64,000 nt of DNA from Gammaproteobacteria bacterium. Its GTDB lineage: Bacteria; Pseudomonadota; Gammaproteobacteria; HK1. Positions 56,027-63,819 of the stretch are shown here, in pieces. Every line of letters begins with the position of its first letter. Positions within the stretch are counted from its first letter, which is position 1. The position numbers and the translations under genes are program-made. The stretch is from positions 2,466,001-2,530,000 of the forward strand of contig WLWT01000001.1 of NCBI GenBank assembly GCA_012103455.1, in the 5' to 3' direction. The notes under the pieces are model-generated. The model was not told the origin of the DNA. It did no database searches and saw only the letters and a program-made list of their open reading frames with translations.

Positions 56027-56167
56027 GGACACCTCTAAAAATGCACTTTTTCCGCGATTGCGGCGTCAGCGCCGTGCTCCAATCCTCAGGTATCACCTAT
56101 ACCCTGCGGTTGTGCGCGCGGTGCTTCCTTGCACTCACGAAACAATGACTATTTTTAGCAGGCGCCC
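56027..56167 (+). mobile_element. Miniature inverted-repeat element, copy D
   Basis: 141 bp, ends GGACACCTCTAAAAA and TTTTTAGCAGGCGCCC, flanked by ACCA and ACCC, consistent with a 4-base duplication with one later change. It is inserted in the formylglycine-generating enzyme gene 7 bases from IS5 copy 2. Confidence 0.87.
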
Positions 56168-56174
56168 ACCCTTA

Positions 56175-57061
56175 GAGCCTGTTCAAGATCTCCGAAGCAA
56201 CAGCGCAATATTTGCAAGTAGCATCATGCCCAACGAGCTTTCGATTAGCCGCTCACAGTTTTTCCACAACCGGCGGTTTTTCTCAAACCATGAGAAGGTT
56301 CGCTCGACAACCCACCTCTTCGGGAGGACGGCAAAACGACCCGTGTCCGAGCGTTTGATAATTTCGACGTTCGCTCCGATTAATCTCAGCACTTCGCCAG
56401 CGAAAGCCATCCCCGTGTACCCGCCATCGCCCACTACACACCTAACCTCCGAGAGGCGCCCATCTGCTTGAGCAGCAAGTGCGGCCAGTGCCCCAGCTCG
56501 ATCAGTGACATTTGCCGTGGTCACAAAAGCAGCGTGCAATAATCCCTGAGTGTCCACAGCTATGTGCCGCTTGATACCAGAAGTCTTCTTGCCTGCGTCA
56601 TAACCTTTGTGGTTTGCACTGTCTGTGTTCTTCACGCTCTGTGCATCAACGATGATCAGGCTGGCTTTGCCACTGCGCCCCTGGGATTCGCGGGCCTCGC
56701 CAACCCATTTTTTTAACGCCTTGTCCAAGGCGCTGCAAGAGTCTTCTGGGGACGATTGCCGCCAGATAGTGAAATACTCATGCACACTTCGCCACTTTGG
56801 ATACTCGTTGGGCAACATGCGCCATTGGCAGCCGGTCTTCAGCACGTACAACACTGCGTTGAACACGTGATAGAGATCGAGTTGTCTTGGCTTGGTTCGC
56901 CGACGCGCCGCCTCCAGGATCGGTCTAACTTTCTCGAACTGTTGGCGAGATAGGTCACTCGGGTAGATTCGCTCGTCTGTCATTGCCTTCGCAGCCGCTA
57001 TGACTATGGATAACAATAGTTTAGGTCAGATGTCCAAAATCGTCAGATCTTGAACAGGTTC
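56175..57061 (-). mobile_element. IS5-family insertion sequence, copy 2
   Basis: 887 bp, same ends as copy 1, flanked by TTA (56172-56174 and 57062-57064). By eye only about six bases differ from copy 1, so the two copies moved recently. Confidence 0.93.
56183..57016 (-). CDS. IS5-family transposase, copy 2
   Basis: 277 residues, intact DDE motifs as in copy 1. Visible amino-acid differences from copy 1 are few (for example VLKTG for LLKTG, ARESQ for ARKSQ, GKASL for GKTSL, GLLHA for GLVHA). Confidence 0.92.
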   Translation of the reverse strand: MLSIVIAAAKAMTDERIYPSDLSRQQFEKVRPILEAARRRTKPRQLDLYHVFNAVLYVLKTGCQWRMLPNEYPKWRSVHEYFTIWRQSSPEDSCSALDKALKKWVGEARESQGRSGKASLIIVDAQSVKNTDSANHKGYDAGKKTSGIKRHIAVDTQGLLHAAFVTTANVTDRAGALAALAAQADGRLSEVRCVVGDGGYTGMAFAGEVLRLIGANVEIIKRSDTGRFAVLPKRWVVERTFSWFEKNRRLWKNCERLIESSLGMMLLANIALLLRRS

Positions 57062-57524
57062 TTAGGTTCAAACGACCTCGCAGGGCAGTAGCCGGATATC
57101 CGTCGAGGGAAAGATTGTGGGCCGGAAACCTACCCTGCCAGACGTTACATGGCTGGAAATCCGCGTCGTTCGGCTCCCGATTGCCCCAAGGGAACATGAC
57201 GTCGCTAAGTCCTCCGCGCGCAGCATGCTCCCACTCCGGCTCAGCCGGCAATCTACCGCCCGCCCATTTTGCAAATTGGGCGGCGTCATTCCACGTAATG
57301 TGAACCACCGGATGGTCGGGATACCAATCGTACTCGGACCCTGGCCCGTTGACCCGTCGCCAGTTCGCGCCATCCGTTTTGACCCGCCACTCCTGTCCGG
57401 GGGGCGATAGGGCTGACCGCGCCGATCCGGTAAGTGACCATAGAACGAGTACGACCAGCCGTACCGCTGCTTGAACTACCACGTCGCGCCGCAGCTGCGC
57501 TGAGGCACGGATGCCCGCATGCAA

Positions 57525-58259
57525 ACGATGCGGCGAGATGGCCAGCCGTTCACCCCGGTGCAGCTAGCCCATCATCGGCACGACGGCCGGGGCCGGTGGA
57601 TGGAGGCGACAGGAAGCGGTGGACTGCCTGTCTGCGCACGGCACCATCTAGGGGGATTACCGCATGAAAGAGCGGAGTCTTGCGTGGCTTCTTCGGCACG
57701 CCGGGCGCCAAGGAGGAGGGCGGCGAGCGGACGTGCTGGTGCGGTTGCGGCCACAACAGCAAGAAGGTCTAGCCTCAGCAGGTGGGACGGCCGGTTCCAA
57801 GTGCGAGACGGGCGCTGGTGCTGACCCGCATTCGATTCAGGAGGGATGACGAGCGGGGCGGGTGCGAACGCATACCTGCGACTGCCGCGGCTTGTTCGTG
57901 ACTAGGGCTATGAGCCTTAGGCCTGCGTCAACATCGCCAAGCGCCTATTGCCGCCACCCGCTGTCGCACGCGAGATCGAGCGCACTTTGACCGGCTCGGT
58001 GTTGCGCATCGACTCGGAGGAGGTAGAAGGTGGTGACGTCTGCGCGTACCCTACCGGGAGAATGGGCGTATGCCATTCAAGGCCCGCGCAGCAAGGAGGC
58101 TGACGCGCTCATAGGCGCAAGCCGTCTCGCCTTGCGTGGTCCGCGGGGAAGTCCGAAGTTTGGTGATGCTACCGGTTGAGCGCGGGCGGGCACGGTACGA
58201 TGCGCTAGGCGGCGCAATTCCTTGTTGATTTATAAGACAAATCGTAAGTTGATCGTTCT
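57525..58259. other. 735 bases without a supported gene
   Basis: Short GC-rich frames exist on both strands but none has a recognisable motif or a good start. It separates the broken sulfatase-maturase gene from the defence block and is probably decayed DNA plus the promoter of the ATPase gene; AT-rich sequence (TTTATAAGACAAAT) lies near 58230. Confidence 0.45.
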
Positions 58260-59642
58260 ATGATAGAAGAAGGACTCCTCAGGCTAAAAACGATAGAGGT
58301 GGAACGCCTCTTCAAGCTATATGACCACCGCATTGCTCTGAACCTAGGCGAGAGGGTTACGCTGCTTCACGGTCCGAACGGAGTAGGCAAGACGGTGGTG
58401 CTGCGCATAGTTGATTCGATGCTTAACGGTCGGTTCAGCCGCCTGCGGAATATTCCTTTTCGCAGCGTGCGCCTTGAGTTCGAGGACGGTACACAACTCG
58501 CGCTGGTCGAGTCTCAGGACGGCGACCCGGCTGGCGATCGAAACGTTCGCCTGGAGCTTGTTGCCGAAGTGGGCGGGTCACAGTCAGCAACGCTTCACTG
58601 GCCACGCGGCCGCATAGAAGACCTACTAGTAGACCACTCCTACATCGAACCGCACCCTGAGCAAGATGCGCTGTGGATTGACATGAGGGATGGCGAGGTG
58701 CTGTCGGAGGACGAGATTCTCGCGCGGTTCGGCCGCCCGCCACGGTCTCGCATGCCTCAGGCAGGACGTCGAAGCCGAAAAGAAAAAACTCCTGATTGGT
58801 TTCCAGAGCCTGATTGGTTTCCGCAGCTAAGAGATAAAGTCAGTACCCATCTCGTTGAGGCGCAGCGTCTACTGCGGGTGGATTGGGGCGCTGCGCGCAA
58901 ATACCCCTACTACAGCCCGCGCGCACGCCCCCCCACCGTCTCGACTGTAGTGGAGTATGCGCAGGACTTTCAGAGGCGAATTGGCGAGACTATGGCTCGC
59001 TACGGCCGGACCTCTCAGACCCTTGACCAAACGTTCCCCGAGCGCTTGATCGGTGCGACGGACTCGCTCGCCGAATCGGACCTGCGCGAGCGCATGACCG
59101 CTCTCGATAAAAAGCGCGCCGAGTTGAAGACTATGGGTATCCTCGATGAAACGCCGGCTCATCCTTTCGATGTCTCCGCATTGAGAGACCTTGACCCTAC
59201 GCAATCACGCGTCATGACGCTTTATGTGCATGATACGGCGGAGAAGCTGAAAACACTGGAAGATCTGGCCAACAGGACCCGGCTCTTGCTGGAGAGCGTG
59301 AACCGCAAGTTTCAGCACAAACACATTCGCATGGACCGCGAGAAGGGTTTTGTCGCAGAGAATGATATCGGTGAAGAGCTGAGGCTTGTCTCGCTCTCGT
59401 CAGGAGAGCAGCACGAGCTGGTGCTGCTATACGACGTGCTGTTTCGTGTGCGCCCCAATACCGTCGTGCTTATCGATGAGCCAGAGCTTTCTCTTCATGT
59501 GGCATGGCAAAAACGGTTCCTTCCCGAGCTTTTGGAGATCGTCGGAACGGCCAACTTCGACGCGCTCATCGCGACCCATTCTCCATTCATCATCGGCGAC
59601 AGGACGGACTTGATGGTCGGGCTGGGGGGCAGCGAAGAGTAA
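58260..59642 (+). CDS. AAA/ABC-type ATPase of a PARIS-like defence pair (AriA-like)
   Basis: 460 residues. Walker A GPNGVGKT (near residue 39) is followed by an insertion of about 330 residues with a charged, coiled region, then the ABC signature LSSGEQH (about 378), Walker B VVLIDEPELSLH (about 402) and an ATHSPFIIGDR His switch. This is the SMC-like AAA15/21 type used in defence systems. It overlaps a DUF4435 gene by one base, the pairing of the PARIS system, in which the ATPase assembly senses phage anti-restriction proteins and releases its partner nuclease. An 18-base tandem duplication (about 58793-58828) gives PDWFPEPDWFPQ. Confidence 0.78.
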   Translation: MIEEGLLRLKTIEVERLFKLYDHRIALNLGERVTLLHGPNGVGKTVVLRIVDSMLNGRFSRLRNIPFRSVRLEFEDGTQLALVESQDGDPAGDRNVRLELVAEVGGSQSATLHWPRGRIEDLLVDHSYIEPHPEQDALWIDMRDGEVLSEDEILARFGRPPRSRMPQAGRRSRKEKTPDWFPEPDWFPQLRDKVSTHLVEAQRLLRVDWGAARKYPYYSPRARPPTVSTVVEYAQDFQRRIGETMARYGRTSQTLDQTFPERLIGATDSLAESDLRERMTALDKKRAELKTMGILDETPAHPFDVSALRDLDPTQSRVMTLYVHDTAEKLKTLEDLANRTRLLLESVNRKFQHKHIRMDREKGFVAENDIGEELRLVSLSSGEQHELVLLYDVLFRVRPNTVVLIDEPELSLHVAWQKRFLPELLEIVGTANFDALIATHSPFIIGDRTDLMVGLGGSEE

Positions 59643-60502
59643 TGCCTACAGGATTGAAGGACGCGGGCGCGTTGGAGGCGGAAGTGAGAATGACCCGTTC
59701 CGTTCATTCAGGGGCAATCTTGATCGTCGAAGGCCCCGACGATGCCCGGTTCTGGGGCGGCCTCGTGGACACCGGGGCCTGCGAACTCGTGATAGCCGAG
59801 GGCAAGGTCAACGCAACAGGTGCTATTACCCGGCTCGACAACAGCGGTTTCGCCGGCGCCCTGGCCCTAGTCGATGATGACCGGGACTCGCTGCTAGGGC
59901 GCGGTCCACTGTCGGACAACCTCATACGCACCGACGCGCACGACCTGGAGTGTGTTCTCCTGCGGTCTCCCGCTTTGGGACGAGTATTGGCAGAGCTTGG
60001 TGATGATGCGAAGCTCACGCGCTTTGTGCAGACCTCGGGGAAGCCGGTTCGAGCGGCTCTGCTGGATAAAGGATGCTTGTTTGGGCGGGTGTGGTGGGCT
60101 GCAGAGCTCATTGGCCACCCAATCGAGCACGGCATCCGGCAGGTTCAACGATATGTCAGACAGCAGGATTGGGAGATTGACGAACAACAGTTTTGGGCCG
60201 CAGTGGTGAGCGGCGCTCAGGAGCCGGCGGCTGCCGGATTACGCGACGCGGCGGCGGCGCTGCCCGACGCCGATCCGTGGTTTGTTGCAAGAGGGCATGA
60301 CCTCGTTGCGATACTCAGAATCGGGCTAAAGCGGGCCCTGGGCAACATTCGCAATAGCGTCGGACCGGCCCGAATATCACAACTGCTGAGAGTTGCATTT
60401 CAGCTCGAAGACCTGGACGCCTGTGAGCTTGGCAAGCGTATCCGGGAGTGGGAGTGGCGCACTCAGGGTTTTGCAATTTTGGCCGCTGACCCATTTGGAT
60501 AA
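59642..60502 (+). CDS. DUF4435 TOPRIM-like nuclease of a PARIS-like defence pair (AriB-like)
   Basis: 286 residues from the ATG that overlaps the ATPase stop (TAATG); an earlier in-frame start lies inside the ATPase gene. AILIVEGPDDARFWGGL holds the TOPRIM Glu, IAEGKVNATGAI follows, and ALVDDDRDSLLG and DAHDLECVLL hold the acidic metal-binding residues typical of DUF4435. In PARIS the partner AriB becomes an effector that cuts tRNA and stops growth on infection. The C-terminal half (about 170-286) is mostly helical and not assigned. Confidence 0.76.
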   Translation: MPTGLKDAGALEAEVRMTRSVHSGAILIVEGPDDARFWGGLVDTGACELVIAEGKVNATGAITRLDNSGFAGALALVDDDRDSLLGRGPLSDNLIRTDAHDLECVLLRSPALGRVLAELGDDAKLTRFVQTSGKPVRAALLDKGCLFGRVWWAAELIGHPIEHGIRQVQRYVRQQDWEIDEQQFWAAVVSGAQEPAAAGLRDAAAALPDADPWFVARGHDLVAILRIGLKRALGNIRNSVGPARISQLLRVAFQLEDLDACELGKRIREWEWRTQGFAILAADPFG

Positions 60503-60510
60503 GCGAGGAC

Positions 60511-60756
60511 GTGGCCAGTATCACCATCCGCAACCTCTCCACCGAGACCAAGGAACGGCTACGCGCGCGGGCCGAACGGCACGGTTCGAGCCTGGAAGCC
60601 CTCGCCCGATCTATTCTGGATCAGGCCGCTCAGGACTTCATTCCGGCATCGTTGCCGCGCTTTCCACGCGACCTGATTGTTATGGTCGAGCCAGGGGAGG
60701 AAATCGAGCCTTTGCTCCGACAGCTCGATGACCGGCAAGAGGCCGTGGATCTTTGA
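60511..60756 (+). CDS. FitA-type ribbon-helix-helix antitoxin
   Basis: 81 residues from GTG 60511. SITIRNLSTETKERLRARAERHGSSLEA is the ribbon-helix-helix DNA-binding part; the tail (IVMVEPGEEIEPLLRQLDDRQ) is the toxin-wrapping region. It overlaps the PIN toxin by four bases, the normal autoregulated toxin-antitoxin layout. Confidence 0.88.
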   Translation: MASITIRNLSTETKERLRARAERHGSSLEALARSILDQAAQDFIPASLPRFPRDLIVMVEPGEEIEPLLRQLDDRQEAVDL

Positions 60757-61172
60757 TTCTGCTCGATACCAACGTACTTTCGGAACTCACACGGCTGTCG
60801 CCGGCACCCACGGTAGTTGAATGGCTTGAGGAAAACGAACCCCTCCCCGCTTTGCCGACGGTTGCTCTTGCCGAGTTGTCATACGGCATCGCAAGACTTC
60901 CAGGGGGGCGTAGGAAGTCCAGCTTGGGAGAGTTTTGGCTGACGCTCCGGGATCGATTCGCCGGTCGGACGTTTGCCTTCGATGTCAGAGCGTCCGCAGC
61001 TTACGGCGAACTCGTGGCGGCCGCGGAACGGCGTGGATGGAAGGTGCATGTGGGCGACGGTCAGATTGCTGCGATTGCTTCGGTGCAAAACATGTCCGTC
61101 GCGACGCGTGACATCGACGATTTTGAGCCAACTGGGGTACGACTGATAAATCCCTGGACGAGCGCGTCGTAG
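60753..61172 (+). CDS. FitB/VapC-type PIN-domain toxin
   Basis: 139 residues. Acidic active-site residues are visible in LLDTNVLSEL, ALAELSYGIA, HVGDGQIAAIA and ATRDIDDFEPTGV. It is predicted to be an RNase restrained by the upstream antitoxin. The pair lies eight bases after the PARIS-like genes, so may stabilise that block. Confidence 0.88.
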   Translation: MILLDTNVLSELTRLSPAPTVVEWLEENEPLPALPTVALAELSYGIARLPGGRRKSSLGEFWLTLRDRFAGRTFAFDVRASAAYGELVAAAERRGWKVHVGDGQIAAIASVQNMSVATRDIDDFEPTGVRLINPWTSAS

Positions 61173-61270
61173 GTGCGAACACGGCGCGCGAGCGCGCGGT
61201 GCAATTAGCGGTCGAGCTAGCGGTCCTTGTAAAACTGTTCCCGCTTGGCACGGAATGGACCTGAAATGCT

Positions 61271-61326
61271 TGGTGGCCAGAGGCGGAATCGAACCACCGG
61301 CACGCGGATTTTCAGTCCCCTGCTCT
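61271..61326 (-). tRNA. tRNA-Phe (GAA) 3' fragment, possible attachment-site scar
   Basis: The minus strand reads from TAGAGCAGGGGACTGAAAAT through the anticodon loop (CTGAAAA), a T arm with GGTTCGATTCC and the end CTGGCCACCA. The 5' half (acceptor strand and most of the D arm) is absent and replaced by unrelated sequence, and the anticodon stem has a mismatch. This pattern is expected at one end of an element integrated in a tRNA gene. If the fragment is a simple 3' duplicate, the element that made it would lie to the right (61327 onward), since the intact tRNA would be on that side. Confidence 0.78.
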
Positions 61327-61599
61327 AATGCATAACTCTTTTAGGAGCAGTCGGTTGCGGTGCTTGCTTTTTCCCAAACCGCACTTCGGTTGCACGTAAA
61401 TTCAGTTGGATAGCGATTGGAGGCGGCACGAATTTGGCACAAGGCTTTACGAGCCCCGTTTGCGCCATGAGCCAGTCGGAACAGGAATTAAACGTCATCC
61501 ACCGATTATCGAGAAAGAGCCAATAGTCGATGAGGTGGATTGGGTGTTCTCCAAGACCTCGATTTTCGACGAGTGTGAGAGGAACAAAGCACCTGTTGC

Positions 61600-61875
61600 A
61601 TGGTAGAGACCACTCCTGGCGGCCGCCGCTTGGCTGCGTTGTTGCCAGGGCTGCCCGCCGCTACCCGGCGGGTGGTTAACGGTGCGGCGTTGGGCCGCAT
61701 CCTGGGTGAGCAGATGGCGGCAACGCGGCCATTCATCATTCATGCGGTCGAGCGCTTTCGCGGCAAAGCACGGGCTGCCACCGGTGGCTGGCCCCTCATT
61801 ATCGAACAGATGCGCGGTGATGACCGCGTTATCTATCTAACCTTCGATATGAGCCGCTATCCGTTTACCGATTGA
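61600..61875 (+). CDS. Hypothetical protein, perhaps a gene remnant
   Basis: 91 residues (MVETTPGGRRLAALLPGLPA). No motif recognised. It ends YLTFDMSRYPFTD six bases before the next gene. It may be the tail of a larger gene cut by rearrangement near the tRNA fragment. Confidence 0.35.
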   Translation: MVETTPGGRRLAALLPGLPAATRRVVNGAALGRILGEQMAATRPFIIHAVERFRGKARAATGGWPLIIEQMRGDDRVIYLTFDMSRYPFTD

Positions 61876-61881
61876 AGTGGC

Positions 61882-62880
61882 ATGCCGGCCATGTGGCTAG
61901 CTCTGTTAGGTTTGGGTGCATTGCCCAAAACCGGCTTATCCGATGACGCGCACGAGCACCAAGCCCTGGCGGCTGTAGCGCTAGAGAGCGGTGCTCTCGC
62001 CTATCTCGGACATCTGGGCATGGTGGGTTTTTATCTCGGTCTGCTTCTGTTCGGACATGCGGCGCCGAGCAGCGTTAATCGCTATCTGCTGCGCACTGTG
62101 CTGCTGCTTGCTCCGGTTGTGTTTGCCCTGCTCGCCTGCGCGGTATTCTCTTCGCGGCTATTCAGTTCCGGTGCCAAGAGCGTCCTGGTCACCGTCATGG
62201 AACCGCTGCCCGGTAGCGGTTATGCGCTCATGCAGCTGTCCCTTGGCTTGTTCGCCAACCGGCGCGCGACTTTAGGCTGGTCTTACCGTGGCGGCGCCCC
62301 GCTGTGGTGGGGTATTCCGTCACAACCGGGTGAGGCGGCACTGCAGTGGACGTTTGTGAACGGTCTTACAGCAGAAGTGGCGCCCGCACCTGTGCGGATG
62401 CACCGTTTGCATGTGCTAAGTGGTCATGAGCTGGTGCCGTTTTCCTTAGATGTTCGGGCGGTGCGCGAGAGCGGTGCATTGGCGTTACGCTTAGATAACC
62501 GCAGCGGCGCCCAGATCCGGGCAGTGTGGCTGATATATCAGCCCAGGGTTTTTCCTCTGCAACCGGTGGCCGCCGAGCACACCTCACACCATCGCGTCAC
62601 TTTGGCCAAAGGCACTGCTTTAGATCCATGGCCCGCTGAGCCTCTACTGGCTGCGCCCGCCTTAAGCCATGAGCACGATGCGCCGGTCAAGATGGCGCTA
62701 TTGCGGGCGGTGCTGGCGCGCAAGCGCACCGACGAGCGATCCACCGCGCTGTTGGTCGGGCTGACCGAGGGGCCGTTGACCGCGGTCTCCACTGCCGCTT
62801 GGTCCCATCACAGTACCGCTATAGTGGTTCAGCGGCCGCCGGTACAGATTCGCCTGCGACATCCGCAGGCAGCGGATTAG
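61882..62880 (+). CDS. Membrane protein of unknown function
   Basis: 332 residues: three to four hydrophobic helices in the first 115 residues (HLGMVGFYLGLLLFGH, TVLLLAPVVFALLACAVF), then a beta-rich soluble domain of about 200 residues with paired LDVRAV/ALRLDNRSGAQIRAVWLIYQ strands. I do not recognise the family. The GC content and codon use look like the native parts of the window. Confidence 0.5.
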   Translation: MPAMWLALLGLGALPKTGLSDDAHEHQALAAVALESGALAYLGHLGMVGFYLGLLLFGHAAPSSVNRYLLRTVLLLAPVVFALLACAVFSSRLFSSGAKSVLVTVMEPLPGSGYALMQLSLGLFANRRATLGWSYRGGAPLWWGIPSQPGEAALQWTFVNGLTAEVAPAPVRMHRLHVLSGHELVPFSLDVRAVRESGALALRLDNRSGAQIRAVWLIYQPRVFPLQPVAAEHTSHHRVTLAKGTALDPWPAEPLLAAPALSHEHDAPVKMALLRAVLARKRTDERSTALLVGLTEGPLTAVSTAAWSHHSTAIVVQRPPVQIRLRHPQAAD

Positions 62881-62950
62881 GGTTTCGGCGGCAGAATGAG
62901 GCCATGATTGAACGGGGCCAAAGCACAGGCTTACCCGCTTGAGGCCGCGG

Positions 62951-63658
62951 ATGATAGTGCCGTTGCTCAAGGAAGCTGTGGGCGCTCTGTGGCGGGGTGG
63001 GGCACTCTACCGCGCATACCTCGGTTATCCGCTGCTGCAGGCGATCACGCTCGTGTTGTAGTGGCCCAAATCCGGCCTCGCCAGTGCGCTCACCCAGGGT
63101 GTGGGCAGTGATGTGCTGGCCGCGGTAACGGTGGCGGCTGGCGCCAGTATTGCTTACACCAGCTTGCGGGCCGGCGCTGAAGATACTCATGCACGATGGC
63201 CAGTGCTCGTTACATGAGTGGCGCCAGGTGAGCGCGCTCCTCACAGTCTGGCTGGTGGCCGGTTATCTGGACGGGCCTGCCATCATGACAGCACACCTGA
63301 TGGCGCTATCGGCGCCCGTCGTCTTGACGGCGTAGGCTGTGTGTGCCGTGCCGGTATCGTGTTGCTGGCGCTTGACTACCGCCTGCTGGGCGCGGTGTTG
63401 TATCTACATTTGGGTCATGCCGGCGGCTTGATGTTCGTGACATTAAGAGGCGTCTTCGCCGTTGCTTTCATCGCTTTAGCGTTCGTGTTCCCGCCCACTG
63501 GCTTGCTGGTGCTGGCGCTCGATTGCTTTAGCGCCGGGGCGCCGCGCAGCGGCAATAGCGCGCAGTTTTTCCTGATCTACGCTGTGGCCGCGGTCATGCT
63601 CACCGGCTTGTTGTTCCACGCTATAAGCCGTGCGCGCTCGCGTACCGTCTCGACTTGA
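62951..63658 (+). pseudogene. Decayed membrane-protein gene
   Basis: From ATG 62951 the frame reads LLKEAVGALWRGGALYRAYL, then hits TAG; the following sequence stays open (SALTQGVGSDVLAAVTVAAG), shifts frame near 63200 (WLVAGYLDGPAIMTAHLMAL) and again near 63335 (LGAVLYLHLGHAGGLMFVTL), ending with membrane helices. Three pieces in different frames, all hydrophobic and in order, suggest one inner-membrane protein disabled by a stop and two frameshifts. Sequencing error cannot be excluded. Confidence 0.5.
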
Positions 63659-63819
63659 GCCACCGTGGCGCTTGCGCCGCCCGGACTCTGGTGAATCGCA
63701 CCGGATTTTCGTTCACAATGGACCGCACCGTTGGGCTGTGGCTCTTGCACCGCCCGGGCTCCGGTAAATTGCGGAGCCGCCAATCGATCTGAAAAAATGA
63801 GATGAAGGAAAGGCTAGCA

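Larger units (their letters stand above)
55747..57524 (-). pseudogene. Formylglycine-generating enzyme (sulfatase-modifying factor), broken by IS5, a miniature element and a frameshift
   Basis: The C-terminal piece (from 55747) reads GNVQEWT ... GGSFLCHKSYCFRYRIAAR, keeping both active-site Cys of true formylglycine-generating enzymes. The N-terminal piece (to about 57398) reads [24 protein letters not shown] and [13 protein letters not shown]. Between them lie IS5 copy 2 and miniature element copy D. Restoring the gene also needs one base: ATALRGR should read ATAPARSFEP, so a base was lost. The usual N-terminal part before PPGQEW is missing as well. The intact enzyme would activate sulfatases by converting Cys or Ser to formylglycine. 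Confidence 0.85.

Noticed and set aside
30796..57064. IS5-bounded composite transposon
   Set aside because: Both IS copies interrupt genes whose halves remain on both sides (prsT, formylglycine-generating enzyme), so each is a separate simple insertion.
61271..61400. Complete tRNA-Phe gene
   Set aside because: The 5' acceptor strand and D arm are absent and the anticodon stem is mismatched, so only a fragment remains.
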